Shown: positions 1-7,832 of the stretch, piece after piece | Layout: each line of letters opens with the position of its first letter | Numbering within the stretch: position 1 is the stretch's first letter | DNA from: Delftia tsuruhatensis | GTDB taxonomy: Bacteria; Pseudomonadota; Gammaproteobacteria; Burkholderiales; Burkholderiaceae_C | DNA: 64,000 nucleotides | Assembly: GCF_903815225.1 (NCBI RefSeq) | Contig: NZ_LR813084.1 | Coordinates: 1,964,501 to 2,028,500 of the forward strand | Reading direction: 5' to 3' | Position numbers and translations under genes: made by a program | Notes under the pieces: generated by a model | The model's input: the letters and a program-made list of their open reading frames with translations, nothing else | Told to the model about the DNA's origin: nothing | Database searches by the model: none

Positions 1-748
1 ACAGGGCCGTCCAGGTGCGCGCGGCCCGGGGTTGCGGCGCGGGTTCGTCACCCCAGGTGCGAGAAAAACATGCCATGGCCGCGCCGCCCAGGCCGAACAG
101 CGTGGCCACGGTGGGGGCGCCGCTCAAGGCCAGGCCGGGCAGGCCCAGCAGCAAGGCCAGGACAGCGGTGCGGCCGTGATAGGGCATGGCGGCTGCGGCA
201 AAGAACAGCAGGGCCGCGCAGCCCAGCTGTGTCACATAGCTGGTGGTCTCGTGCGACAGCTGGGCCAGGCCCAGGCAGGCCACCAGGGCCAGCAGGCCGC
301 CATCGGCCATGGCACGTGCATAGTCCGTGGGCTGTGCCTCTCCGCCAAACGCAAAGGCGACCGGGCGCGCGCCAGGGGTGCGCGCCAGGTAGTACACCCC
401 CCACCAGGTGGCCATCAAGGTGATCACCAGCATGGCCGCGAAAGGCAGGCGCACCGCCATCTCGGGGTGCAACCAGGAGGGGGCGCCCTGCAGCGCCAGC
501 GCGCCCAGCCAGTACGACAGCAGGCCTTCGGACTCCGGCAGCAGACCTGCCATGCGTGGCGCCAGCCACGAGGTGTGGCCCAGGGCGAGCTCCCGCATAT
601 AGCCAAAGGCCTCCATGTCGGCCATGCGCCAGGGGCTGCGCCCGACGTAGCCGGGCACGACATAGGCCAGGCACAGCAGCAGCAGCGACCAGCGCGGCAG
701 GCGGCGCACGGCGCTTTGGGCAACGATGGCGGGAGTGGGTTGGTTCAC
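1..748 (-). CDS. GT39/ArnT-like membrane glycosyltransferase, partial
   Basis: Reading frame from a GTG at 748 to the left edge, 249 codons with the C-terminus missing. The N-terminus is a hydrophobic helix (WSLLLLCLAYVVPGYVG) followed by RSPWRMADMEAFGYMREL and then several further predicted membrane helices. A first helix followed by an acidic periplasmic loop is the layout of GT-C family 39 (PMT/ArnT-like) enzymes, which move sugars from polyprenyl phosphates in the inner membrane. Substrate cannot be told. Other frames here give Arg/Pro-rich shadow sequence, so this frame is the coding one. No good ribosome site precedes the GTG, so the start is tentative. Confidence 0.6.
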   Translation of the reverse strand, partial: MNQPTPAIVAQSAVRRLPRWSLLLLCLAYVVPGYVGRSPWRMADMEAFGYMRELALGHTSWLAPRMAGLLPESEGLLSYWLGALALQGAPSWLHPEMAVRLPFAAMLVITLMATWWGVYYLARTPGARPVAFAFGGEAQPTDYARAMADGGLLALVACLGLAQLSHETTSYVTQLGCAALLFFAAAAMPYHGRTAVLALLLGLPGLALSGAPTVATLFGLGGAAMACFSRTWGDEPAPQPRAARTWTAL

Positions 749-852
749 GCGGAAGAACTTTCGGCCAGGGACCGCGCAAGAATACGCGAAGCAAGGCCCC
801 TGAAAAGCCTGGAGAGCGACGGGCCGGCATGGATTGGCCGGGGCGGACAAGA

Positions 853-895
853 CACGAACAAAACACAAAGGGCAGCCCGGTTGCCCGGGCTGCCC
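853..895 (-). terminator. Intrinsic terminator of rpmE2
   Basis: A 10-bp stem (GGGCAGCCCG at 870-879 with CGGGCTGCCC at 886-895) is followed, reading the minus strand, by a T-rich tract (CTTTGTGTTTTGTT). It lies 22 bases past the rpmE2 stop codon. Confidence 0.8.
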
Positions 896-916
896 TCTGG
901 TCGGGAGAAGCTGGAT

Positions 917-1162
917 TTACTTCTTGCCGAAACGGTTGCGGAAGCGCTCGACGCGGCCGCCCATGTTGTCCACCGACTTTTGCGTGCCGGTGTAGAAGGG
1001 GTGCGACTCGGACGAGGTGTCCAGCTTGAACAGGGGGTATTCCTTGCCTTCGAAGGTCTCGGTTTCCTTCGTGTTCACGCAGGAGCGGGTCACGAACTTG
1101 AAGCCGTTGGACAGGTCCACGAACAGAACTTCGCGGTAGTTGGGGTGGATGCCTTCTTTCAT
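917..1162 (-). CDS. rpmE2: 50S ribosomal protein L31, type B
   Basis: 81-residue protein beginning [16 protein letters not shown] and ending RFRNRFGKK, the signature of bacterial L31 of the zinc-independent (C-minus, type B) class. The CxxC pair of zinc-binding L31 is absent; only one Cys is present (RSCVN). An in-frame extension reaches 1228, but the ATG at 1162 is chosen because AAGGAAAG precedes it at good spacing and the family starts here. L31 sits in the central protuberance of the 50S subunit; type B copies are known to replace the zinc form under zinc limitation in other bacteria. Own promoter upstream and terminator downstream indicate a single-gene transcript. Confidence 0.95.
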   Translation of the reverse strand: MKEGIHPNYREVLFVDLSNGFKFVTRSCVNTKETETFEGKEYPLFKLDTSSESHPFYTGTQKSVDNMGGRVERFRNRFGKK

Positions 1163-1261
1163 GATCTTTCCTTCTGATGCAAGTGCGGTAGCCGTGCCTG
1201 ACCCGCTGCAACCCTTGTAGCGGTTCAAATCAAGCGTACTTTCCGCAAGAAAAAGCTCTGC

Positions 1262-1291
1262 ATTATCGCATGACGATCACTTCCGTGCCAA
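1262..1291 (-). promoter_or_regulatory. Probable sigma-70 promoter of rpmE2
   Basis: On the minus strand TTGGCA (1291-1286), an 18-base spacer and GATAAT (1267-1262). The -35 box overlaps the 3' end of the upstream citrate-synthase-like gene. The implied leader is about 90 bases and carries a small hairpin at 1203-1223 (CCGCT/AGCGG arms extended by CAA/TTG). Confidence 0.6.
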
Positions 1292-2470
1292 GCGAGCGGG
1301 CCTGGGACCGGTGTAGGCGGCACGTGGTCGGATGATCTGCCGCGTGGCGCGCTGCTCCTGTGCCTGGGCCAGCCAGCCGGCGCAGCGGCCCAGCGCGAAC
1401 AGTCCGAAGGCACTGCCCGGCGGCAGCCGCAGGTGCCTGCGCACGGCCACCAGTGCGAAATCCACCGAGGGCGCCTGCCCTGTCAATGTCATCACCTGAG
1501 CGGCCAGGGCTGCTGCCGTGCTGTGCCCTGGCAGCATGTCGAGCAGCAGCGCCGCGCGCACGTCGCCTTCGAGGTAGAGGTCGTGGCCGAAGCCGGGCAG
1601 GGATTCTCCACGCGCCAGACGCTGGTGCAGCCGTGCCGGAGTGTCCACCTCGCCCAATTCGTCGCAGAGTGCCTCGACGCGTGCGGTGGTGCCGCCATGG
1701 CGCCCGCCTGTCAACGCGGCCAGTCCGCCCACCACGGCGGCGCGCAGGCTTGCTCCTGTGGATGCCACGCAGCGCGCGGTAAAGCCGGAGGCATTGAGTT
1801 CATGGTCCGCGCACAGCACCAGGGCCGCTCGCACCAGGTCGGCTCCCCGCGCATCCAGCCCCCAGGTGCGTGCGCACTGCAGATGGATCGGGGCCGGGTC
1901 TGGCGCCGTGCCCAGCAGGCACGCGGCGAGCAGGCGCAAAAGCGCGCCGCAGCCGGCCGCCAGCCGCTCGGGCGACTGCTGCCAGGCGGCCGTGGCCGTG
2001 TCGTCGCTGGCCATGGTGAACAGCGGCAGCAGCGTCTGCTCGCAACTCTGGCCTGCCATTCGGGCCTGCATCTCGGCCAGCAGGGCGGGGGACTCGACGC
2101 CGGTTGCGGCGAAGGCCGTTTCGACGGGACATTGCCAGAGCAGGGCGGCCGTTTCTTCCAGCGTGTGCGAGCGGGCCCAGTCCGCGGCGTCCTCCCCGCG
2201 GTAGTACAGGCGGCCTTGCTCGATGAGCGTGATCGAGGACTCCAGTACCGGCAGGCCCCAGCTGAGCGCGGCCTGCGCGACATCGCGCGGCTTGCGCCCC
2301 TGGCCGCGCTGGCGCGCCAGCTGCTCTACCTCGTCGCGCAGATAACGGCTTTCGCGAGGGGAGTCAGCGGCGTGGGCATGGAGCAGTCCGCGGCTGACAT
2401 AGGCATACAGCGTGGCACGGCTCACGCCCAGCAACGCCGTGGCTTGGGACGAGTTCAGGTAGTCAGGCAT
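1277..2470 (-). CDS. Citrate synthase-like protein with N-terminal helix-turn-helix
   Basis: 397 residues. Residues 1-45 (MPDYLNSSQATALLGVSRAT and onward) form a MerR/excisionase-type helix-turn-helix with TLYAYVSRGLL as recognition region. The rest resembles the citrate/2-methylcitrate synthase fold, with ALLWQCP, GGRHGGT and LPGFGHDLYLEGDVRA in the expected order; the last resembles the citrate synthase GFGHRVY-type catalytic segment, with the histidine kept. About 30 residues shorter than standard GltA apart from the added domain. It is divergent from a CoA-transferase gene, so the pair may handle an acyl-CoA. Whether it condenses oxaloacetate or is a regulator built on an enzyme fold cannot be told. 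Confidence 0.75.
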   Translation of the reverse strand: MPDYLNSSQATALLGVSRATLYAYVSRGLLHAHAADSPRESRYLRDEVEQLARQRGQGRKPRDVAQAALSWGLPVLESSITLIEQGRLYYRGEDAADWARSHTLEETAALLWQCPVETAFAATGVESPALLAEMQARMAGQSCEQTLLPLFTMASDDTATAAWQQSPERLAAGCGALLRLLAACLLGTAPDPAPIHLQCARTWGLDARGADLVRAALVLCADHELNASGFTARCVASTGASLRAAVVGGLAALTGGRHGGTTARVEALCDELGEVDTPARLHQRLARGESLPGFGHDLYLEGDVRAALLLDMLPGHSTAAALAAQVMTLTGQAPSVDFALVAVRRHLRLPPGSAFGLFALGRCAGWLAQAQEQRATRQIIRPRAAYTGPRPARLARK

Positions 2471-2488
2471 GGAGGAATCATAGGTATG

Positions 2489-2518
2489 TTGATTAATTGA
2501 ATCAATATTGACAATATT
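2489..2518. promoter_or_regulatory. Overlapping AT-rich palindromes in a divergent promoter region
   Basis: Two overlapping inverted repeats: TTGATT-AATTG-AATCAA (2489-2505) and AATATTG-A-CAATATT (2504-2518, perfect). They lie in the 106-base gap between the divergent citrate-synthase-like and CoA-transferase genes, in AT-rich DNA unlike the surroundings. They look like an operator for one or both genes. The regulator is unknown; the helix-turn-helix of the neighbouring protein is a candidate (inference). Confidence 0.5.
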
Positions 2519-2576
2519 TTTGGCATATCTAAGGTGCAGGTCTTCGTTCGCTGTTTTTCGTCTTCAGGAGTGCCGT

Positions 2577-3986
2577 ATGTCTGCTCGTCCAACCCTTCAT
2601 GCCTTCGATCGCTTCGCCGCACAGATATGGGAGTCGCTCCAGGGGGCTCCGGATGCGTGCCAGCGCTTGCGGATGCAGGGACGGGGTTCTCTGCACTCGG
2701 TGTTTGCCGTGTCCGATCTGGCGGGCGCCAGCATGGGGGCGGCCGGCCTGGCCATGTCCGAATTGATCGGCCTGCTGGGCGTGGCCGCGCCTTCGGTCGC
2801 AGTGGATCGCCGCCTGGCGTCCCTGTGGTTTGGCACCACGCTGCGCCCGCAGGGCTGGGAGCTGCCTGGGCTGTGGGATGCCGTGGCGGGCGACTACCGC
2901 GCGGCCGACGGCTGGATCCGGCTGCATACCAATGCACCCCACCACCGCGCGGCGGCGCTGGCCGTGCTGGATGTGCCGGCCGAGCGCGCGGCAGTGGCCT
3001 CGGCCGTGGAGCGCTGGAGCGCGCAGGCGCTGGAGTCGGCCGTGGTGGCGCAGGGTGGGTGTGCCGCTGCCATGCGTGGGCTCGATGCCTGGGCCGTGCA
3101 TCCCCAGGGCCGGGCGGTGCATCAGGAGCCTTTGCTGGCATGGCAGACGCATCCGCTGTCGGCAGTCGCATCGGACGGACGGGGCGCGGCATGGCAGCCT
3201 TCGGTGCAACGGCCGCTTCAGGGGCTGCGTGTGCTGGACCTGACCCGCATCCTGGCCGGCCCCGCGGCCACGCGGTGGCTGGCTGGGCACGGTGCCGAGG
3301 TGCTGCGTATCGATCCTCCCGGCTGGGAGGAGCCCGGCACCGTCCCCGAGGTCACGCTGGGCAAACGATGCGCGCGCCTGGACCTGCATGCGAACGCGGA
3401 CCGCGCCGTGTTCGAGGCTCTGCTGGCGCAGGCCGATGTACTGGTACACGGTTATCGCGACGGCGCGCTGGACGCGTTGGGATTCGGTGCGGCATGGCGC
3501 CGTGGGCTGAACCCCTTGCTGGTCGATGTATCGCTCAACGCCTATGGCTGGAGTGGTCCCTGGCGGCAGCGGCGCGGCTTTGACAGCCTGGTGCAGATGA
3601 GTGCCGGCATCGCCGATGCCGGCATGCGTGCGCTGGGCCGCGATCGGCCCACGCCCTTGCCACTGCAGGCCCTGGACCATGCGACCGGCTACCTGATGGC
3701 GGCGGCCGTGACGATGGGGCTGGTGCATCGCCTGAGGGGGCAAGGAGGCAGCACGGTGCGTGCTTCCCTGGCGCGCACGGCCCACCTGCTGGCTGGCGGT
3801 GGCGTTGGCGATCCCGATGGCTGTGAGTTGGAGCCGGTGGATGCTGTTGCGGATTTCGCCGCGCAGGAGGAGGCCACCTCCTGGGGGCCTGCACTGCGCA
3901 TGAGGCCTGCCGTGGACATCGCCGGAGCTGCCATGCGCTGGGATCGTGCGGCCTGTGCCCTGGGTACGGCAGCCGCTGCGTGGTGA
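2577..3986 (+). CDS. CaiB/BaiF family (class III) CoA-transferase
   Basis: 469 residues from the ATG at 2577, which follows CAGGAG at correct spacing; an in-frame extension to 2508 lacks a ribosome site. The CaiB/BaiF core starts only at about residue 217 (LRVLDLTRILAGPAATRWLA, then HGAEVLRIDPP). A candidate catalytic Asp lies near residue 336 in GFDSLVQMSAGI, matching the Asp of formyl-CoA transferase-type enzymes. The first 200 residues (including DGWIRLHTNAPHHR) look like a C-terminal half-domain of the same family, so the protein resembles a fused or rearranged version. The family transfers CoA between carboxylic acids. Substrate unknown. Confidence 0.75.
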   Translation: MSARPTLHAFDRFAAQIWESLQGAPDACQRLRMQGRGSLHSVFAVSDLAGASMGAAGLAMSELIGLLGVAAPSVAVDRRLASLWFGTTLRPQGWELPGLWDAVAGDYRAADGWIRLHTNAPHHRAAALAVLDVPAERAAVASAVERWSAQALESAVVAQGGCAAAMRGLDAWAVHPQGRAVHQEPLLAWQTHPLSAVASDGRGAAWQPSVQRPLQGLRVLDLTRILAGPAATRWLAGHGAEVLRIDPPGWEEPGTVPEVTLGKRCARLDLHANADRAVFEALLAQADVLVHGYRDGALDALGFGAAWRRGLNPLLVDVSLNAYGWSGPWRQRRGFDSLVQMSAGIADAGMRALGRDRPTPLPLQALDHATGYLMAAAVTMGLVHRLRGQGGSTVRASLARTAHLLAGGGVGDPDGCELEPVDAVADFAAQEEATSWGPALRMRPAVDIAGAAMRWDRAACALGTAAAAW

Positions 3987-4024
3987 GGCGCGGTTCCGTG
4001 GGCTGCATGCGGTCCTGAAAGCAC

Positions 4025-4048
4025 GACGCCCCGCATTGGCGGGGCGTC
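4025..4048. terminator. Hairpin between convergent CoA-transferase and rho genes
   Basis: Perfect 10-bp stem (GACGCCCCGC / GCGGGGCGTC) with ATTG loop. Flanking T tracts are short on both strands, so it may be a weak bidirectional terminator for the convergent genes. Confidence 0.6.
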
Positions 4049-4077
4049 TGTTCGTCGAGGATGGCGCAGGCGGTGGA

Positions 4078-5340
4078 TCAGCCGCCGCGGCGCATCATGT
4101 CGAAGAAGTCCACATTGCTCTTGGTGGCGCGCATGTTCTTGATCATCAGCTCCATGGCTTCGATCTCGTCCATGTTGTACATGAACTGGCGCAGGATGCG
4201 GGTCTTTTGCAGGATCTCGGGCGCCAGCAGCAGTTCCTCGCGGCGCGTGCCGCTCTTGTTGAGCTCGATGGCCGGGAACACGCGCTTTTCGTAGAGGCGG
4301 CGGTTCAGGGCCAGCTCGCTGTTGCCCGTGCCCTTGAATTCTTCGAAGATCACTTCGTCCATGCGGCTGCCGGTGTCGACCAGGGCCGTGGCGATGATGG
4401 TCAGCGAGCCGCCTTCCTCCACATTGCGCGCCGCGCCGAAGAAGCGCTTGGGGCGCTGCAGGGCGTTGGAGTCCACGCCGCCGGACAGCACCTTGCCCGA
4501 CGAGGGCACGACGTTGTTGTAGGCGCGGGCCAGGCGGGTGATGGAGTCCAGCAGGATGACCACATCTTTCTTCAGCTCGACCAGGCGCTTGGCGCGCTCG
4601 ATCACCATCTCGGCCACGTGCACGTGGCGCGTGGCGGGCTCGTCGAAGGTGGAGGCGATGATCTCGCCCTTCACCGAGCGCTGCATTTCGGTCACTTCCT
4701 CGGGGCGCTCATCGACCAGCAGCACCATCAGGTGCACGTCGGGATGGTTGGCCGTGATGGCGTGGGCGATGCTTTGCATCATCATGGTCTTGCCGCTCTT
4801 GGGCGGCGCCACGATCAGCGCGCGCTGGCCGCGGCCGATGGGGGCGATGATGTCGATGATGCGGCCGGTGATGTTCTCCTCGCCCTTGATCTCGCGCTCC
4901 AGGCGCAGTTGCTGGGTGGGGAACAGGGGCGTCAGGTTCTCGAACAGCACCTTGTGCTTGTTCTGCTCGGGCGGGCCGCCGTTGACGGAGTCGAGCTTGG
5001 TCAGCGCGAAGTAGCGCTCGCCGTCCTTGGGCGTGCGCACTTCGCCTTCGATCATGTCGCCGGTGTGCAGGTTGAAGCGACGGACCTGGCTGGGCGAGAT
5101 GTAGATGTCGTCAGTGCTGGCCGTGTAGCTGGTGTCGGGGCTGCGCAGAAAGCCGAACCCGTCCGGCAGGATCTCCAGCACGCCGTCGGCGAACACTTGT
5201 TCGCCGGCCTTGGCGCGCTTTTTGATGATGGCGAACATCAACTCTTGCTTGCGCATGCGACCGACGTTTTCGATCTCAAGCGCTTCGGCCTGCTTCAGGA
5301 CTTCAGACACGTGCAGTGCCTTGAGTTCATTAAGGTGCAT
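4078..5340 (-). CDS. rho: Transcription termination factor Rho
   Basis: 420 residues, the normal length. N-terminal Rho domain ([10 protein letters not shown]..), an RNA-binding OB/cold-shock segment at about 48-118 ([14 protein letters not shown]) and the ATPase domain with Walker A APPKSGKT at 178-185, a Walker B near [16 protein letters not shown], and the conserved C-terminal region. Rho is a hexameric RNA helicase that ends transcription of untranslated RNA. It lies downstream of trxA on the same strand, the trxA-rho order of enterobacteria. Its own likely promoter is at 5472-5500, giving a leader of about 125 bases; Rho is known to autoregulate through its leader in E. coli. Confidence 0.97.
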   Translation of the reverse strand: MHLNELKALHVSEVLKQAEALEIENVGRMRKQELMFAIIKKRAKAGEQVFADGVLEILPDGFGFLRSPDTSYTASTDDIYISPSQVRRFNLHTGDMIEGEVRTPKDGERYFALTKLDSVNGGPPEQNKHKVLFENLTPLFPTQQLRLEREIKGEENITGRIIDIIAPIGRGQRALIVAPPKSGKTMMMQSIAHAITANHPDVHLMVLLVDERPEEVTEMQRSVKGEIIASTFDEPATRHVHVAEMVIERAKRLVELKKDVVILLDSITRLARAYNNVVPSSGKVLSGGVDSNALQRPKRFFGAARNVEEGGSLTIIATALVDTGSRMDEVIFEEFKGTGNSELALNRRLYEKRVFPAIELNKSGTRREELLLAPEILQKTRILRQFMYNMDEIEAMELMIKNMRATKSNVDFFDMMRRGG

Positions 5341-5471
5341 GGAGTGACTCCAGAGCGGAGTGGAAAGAAACCAGGGGGAGGCGTTGAGCCAAGCGAAACA
5401 CTGCAGAAGTGGGCTGGCTTGCCTGAGGGTCTCAGCGCGGCCTTCGATGCATGAGGCCGGTGATGAAGGGC

Positions 5472-5500
5472 ATTATGACAGGAAAAAATCCACAGGTCAC
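5472..5500 (-). promoter_or_regulatory. Probable rho promoter
   Basis: Minus strand GTGACC (5500-5495), 17-base spacer, CATAAT (5477-5472). It lies in the 254-base trxA-rho gap, which holds no open frame that looks coding. Confidence 0.45.
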
Positions 5501-5594
5501 AGGGAAATTTGCGCTGGCGCATGGATTGCGCGCCAGGCCCTGCGCCGCAGGCCGTGTCTTGCGCCGCCCCGCGTGTGGGGCAGCGCGCGGGAAC

Positions 5595-5927
5595 TCAGGC
5601 CAGATGCTGGTCCAGGAAGGCCGACAGTTGGGCTTTGTTCAGGGCGCCCACCTTGGTGGCTGCCAGCTGGCCGTCCTTGAACAGCATCAGTGTGGGAATG
5701 CCGCGGATGCCGAACTTGGCGGGAATCTCGCGGTTCTCGTCCACGTTCATCTTGGCGATGGACAGCTTTTCCTTGTAGGTCTGGGCTGCTTCGTCGAGGA
5801 TGGGGGCGATCTGCTTGCAAGGACCGCACCATTCGGCCCAGTAGTCGACCAGCACCGCGGTGCCGGGCTGCAAGACTTCGGCTTCAAAGCTCGCGTCGGA
5901 GATATGTTTGATCAGTTCGCTGGCCAT
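5595..5927 (-). CDS. trxA: Thioredoxin
   Basis: 110 residues, starting [20 protein letters not shown]. Redox motif WCGPC at 33-37 within [15 protein letters not shown], followed by the cis-proline segment [11 protein letters not shown]. It is the general cytosolic protein-disulfide reductase, recycled by thioredoxin reductase. The ATG at 5927 is used because it matches the family start and is preceded by AAGGA; a longer frame to 6017 adds 30 residues with no family support. Encoded directly upstream of rho. Confidence 0.97.
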   Translation of the reverse strand: MASELIKHISDASFEAEVLQPGTAVLVDYWAEWCGPCKQIAPILDEAAQTYKEKLSIAKMNVDENREIPAKFGIRGIPTLMLFKDGQLAATKVGALNKAQLSAFLDQHLA

Positions 5928-6037
5928 GGGTGGAGTCCTTGATTTTTCGCAATGAGGAAGGCGCAGGAAAATCCGCACCACGAATTGATTGTGACAGAAA
6001 CCTATCACCTGCTGCACGGTGTGGGTGGTAGCCGGAT

Positions 6038-6054
6038 GCTATGACTGTCATAGC
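6038..6054. promoter_or_regulatory. Perfect 17-bp palindrome between divergent trxA and flavoprotein genes
   Basis: GCTATGAC-T-GTCATAGC, a perfect inverted repeat about 110 bases upstream of trxA and 140 upstream of the flavoprotein gene. Symmetry and position suggest a dimeric regulator site. The rest of the 267-base gap shows nothing coding. Confidence 0.45.
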
Positions 6055-6194
6055 TGTTTTCGTGGGTGCGACAGGGGTGCCGGCCCTCGGGGATTTGCCT
6101 CGCCACGGCACGGACCGGTCCTGGGCGGGGTATCCTGCGCGCCCGCGCTGCCGGCTCGGCCTGCCTGAGGCGCAATGTTGTATGTGAGCATGGA

Positions 6195-7571
6195 ATGGAA
6201 ACTGAAGTGATGGACTCTGCGGAGCATGGCGCGACGGCGCGCACGATGGACTGCGATGTGGCGGTGATCGGCGCGGGGCCGGCTGGCCTGATGGCGGCCG
6301 AAGGGCTGGCCGGCAAGGGGCTGGCGGTCCATGTGTTCGAGGCCAAGTCCTCCGCCGGGCGCAAGTTCCTCATGGCGGGCAAGGGTGGACTCAACCTGAC
6401 CCATTCCGAGGCTTTGCCGGCCTTCGTGTCGCGCTATGGCGAGCACAGCGCCGAGGTGTCGCGCTGGCTGGACCTGCTGTCGCCGGACCGTTTGCGGGCC
6501 TGGGCCCGCGACCTGGGCGTGGAAACCTTCGTGGGGAGCTCGGGCCGTGTGTTCCCGCAGGACATGAAGGCGGCGCCGCTGTTGCGGGCCTGGCTGGTGC
6601 GGCTGCGGGCCCAGGGGGTGGTCTTGCACATGCGCCACCGATGGCTGGGCTGGCAGGGCGGCGAGGTGCTGGAGTTTCAGGCGCCCGAAGGGCGGTTGCA
6701 GGTGCGCGCACGTGCCGTGGTGCTGGCGCTGGGGGGGGGCAGCTGGGCGCGCCTGGGCTCGGATGGACAGTGGGTGCCCTGGCTGGAGCAGCGCGGCATC
6801 GAAGTTGCGCCCCTCAAGCCTGCCAACTGCGGCTTCGATGTAGGGCTGGGAACGGTGCAGGCCGGGGCAGGAATCGACCGCCGCGAATTCATGGCTGAAC
6901 TGCTGGGAGCGAGTCGCCAGCCGGTACGGGGCTGGAGTCCCTACTTCTGCGAGCGTTTCGCGGGGCAGCCCTTCAAGTCGGTGGCGCTGTCCTTCGATGA
7001 TGGGCAGGGCGGTGCTTTCTCGCGCAAGGGCGAGTTCGTTGCGACCGCCACGGGGGTGGAGGGCAGCCTGGTCTATGCCGTCTCGGCCGCGTTGCGCGAG
7101 GCCATCGCGCGGGACGGGCAGGCCACCATACATATCGATCTGCTGCCTCAGCGGACACCCGAGGATGTGCTGGCGCAGGTGCGGCATCCGCGCGGCTCGC
7201 GCAGTCTGGCCAGCCATCTGAAGGGGCGGCTGGGACTGGAGGGCATCAAGGCTGCCGTGCTGCATGAAGTGCTGGGCAAGGAGGGAATGGCCGATGCCGC
7301 GCGGCTGGCGCATGCCATCAAGGCCTTGCCGCTCACCCTGGTGGCTCCCCGTCCCATCGATGAGGCCATCAGCACTGCCGGCGGCGTGCGCCTGCAGGCG
7401 CTCGATGCCCGCGGCATGTGCGTGGCCGCGCCCGGCGTTTTCTGTGCGGGGGAGATGCTGGACTGGGAGGCGCCGACCGGCGGCTACCTGCTGACGGCCT
7501 GCATGGCCAGCGGCGTGCAGGCCGCACAGGGCGTGGAACGCTACCTGGAGGTAGATGGCCAGGTCGACTGA
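6195..7571 (+). CDS. HI0933/TIGR03862-type FAD-dependent flavoprotein
   Basis: About 458 residues. An N-terminal Rossmann segment (DVAVIGAGPAGLMAAEGLAG) binds FAD. It is followed by the family pattern SSAGRKFLMAGKGGLNLTHSE, and a C-terminal FAD segment (CAGEMLDWEAPTGGYLLTAC) closes the fold. These match the HI0933-like/BaiN-like NAD(P)/FAD-dependent oxidoreductases, whose substrate is generally unknown. Start is uncertain: ATGs at 6195, 6210 and 6246 are all in frame; 6210 has GGAA upstream, and family similarity begins just after 6246. Confidence 0.85.
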   Translation: METEVMDSAEHGATARTMDCDVAVIGAGPAGLMAAEGLAGKGLAVHVFEAKSSAGRKFLMAGKGGLNLTHSEALPAFVSRYGEHSAEVSRWLDLLSPDRLRAWARDLGVETFVGSSGRVFPQDMKAAPLLRAWLVRLRAQGVVLHMRHRWLGWQGGEVLEFQAPEGRLQVRARAVVLALGGGSWARLGSDGQWVPWLEQRGIEVAPLKPANCGFDVGLGTVQAGAGIDRREFMAELLGASRQPVRGWSPYFCERFAGQPFKSVALSFDDGQGGAFSRKGEFVATATGVEGSLVYAVSAALREAIARDGQATIHIDLLPQRTPEDVLAQVRHPRGSRSLASHLKGRLGLEGIKAAVLHEVLGKEGMADAARLAHAIKALPLTLVAPRPIDEAISTAGGVRLQALDARGMCVAAPGVFCAGEMLDWEAPTGGYLLTACMASGVQAAQGVERYLEVDGQVD

Positions 7572-7639
7572 AAAAAAGGGGGATGCCGCTGTGGGCCGGA
7601 GGTGGCGGCGCCCGCAGGCCCTGCCTTGAATGGAGGTGA

Positions 7640-7732
7640 CGAGCCTTGCCCTCGGCACTGGTTTCACGGTTAGGGCTGCTTGGTTCCCCACCTGACCCGG
7701 TTGGCCGCTTCCCCATGCGAGGAGGCCCGTCA
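7640..7732 (-). ncRNA. ffs: Signal recognition particle RNA, small 4.5S type
   Basis: The minus strand carries the SRP core: GGGTCAGGT, a GGAA tetraloop closed by GG/CC, then AAGCAGCC, the invariant Ffh-binding hairpin. The outer stem pairs CCTCG near 7720 with CGAGG near 7652. A TATAAT -10 box lies at 7744-7739, placing the 5' end near 7732. Downstream, GC-rich hairpin sequence is followed by TTTTTTT at 7577-7571, a likely terminator. The RNA pairs with Ffh to target membrane proteins. It is divergent from dnaX, a location also seen for SRP RNA genes in other bacteria. Ends are estimates. Confidence 0.88.
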
Positions 7733-7820
7733 TCCTCGATTATAGGGGCAAACGCGGGGCTGGCCGGGCGGGCGGGGCCTTGCAAACCCGGGGACGGGTG
7801 GGGCGGGGCGTTCAGCCCCG

Positions 7821-7826
7821 TAGAAT
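7821..7826 (+). promoter_or_regulatory. -10 box of dnaX
   Basis: TAGAAT ends 6 bases before the dnaX ATG, so transcription would begin at or next to the start codon. No ribosome-binding sequence is present in between, consistent with a leaderless mRNA. No clear -35 box was seen. Confidence 0.4.
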
Positions 7827-7832
7827 CGCGGC

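Noticed and set aside
3946-5454. Long plus-strand open frame opposite rho
   Set aside because: Shadow of rho; composition and lack of motifs exclude it.
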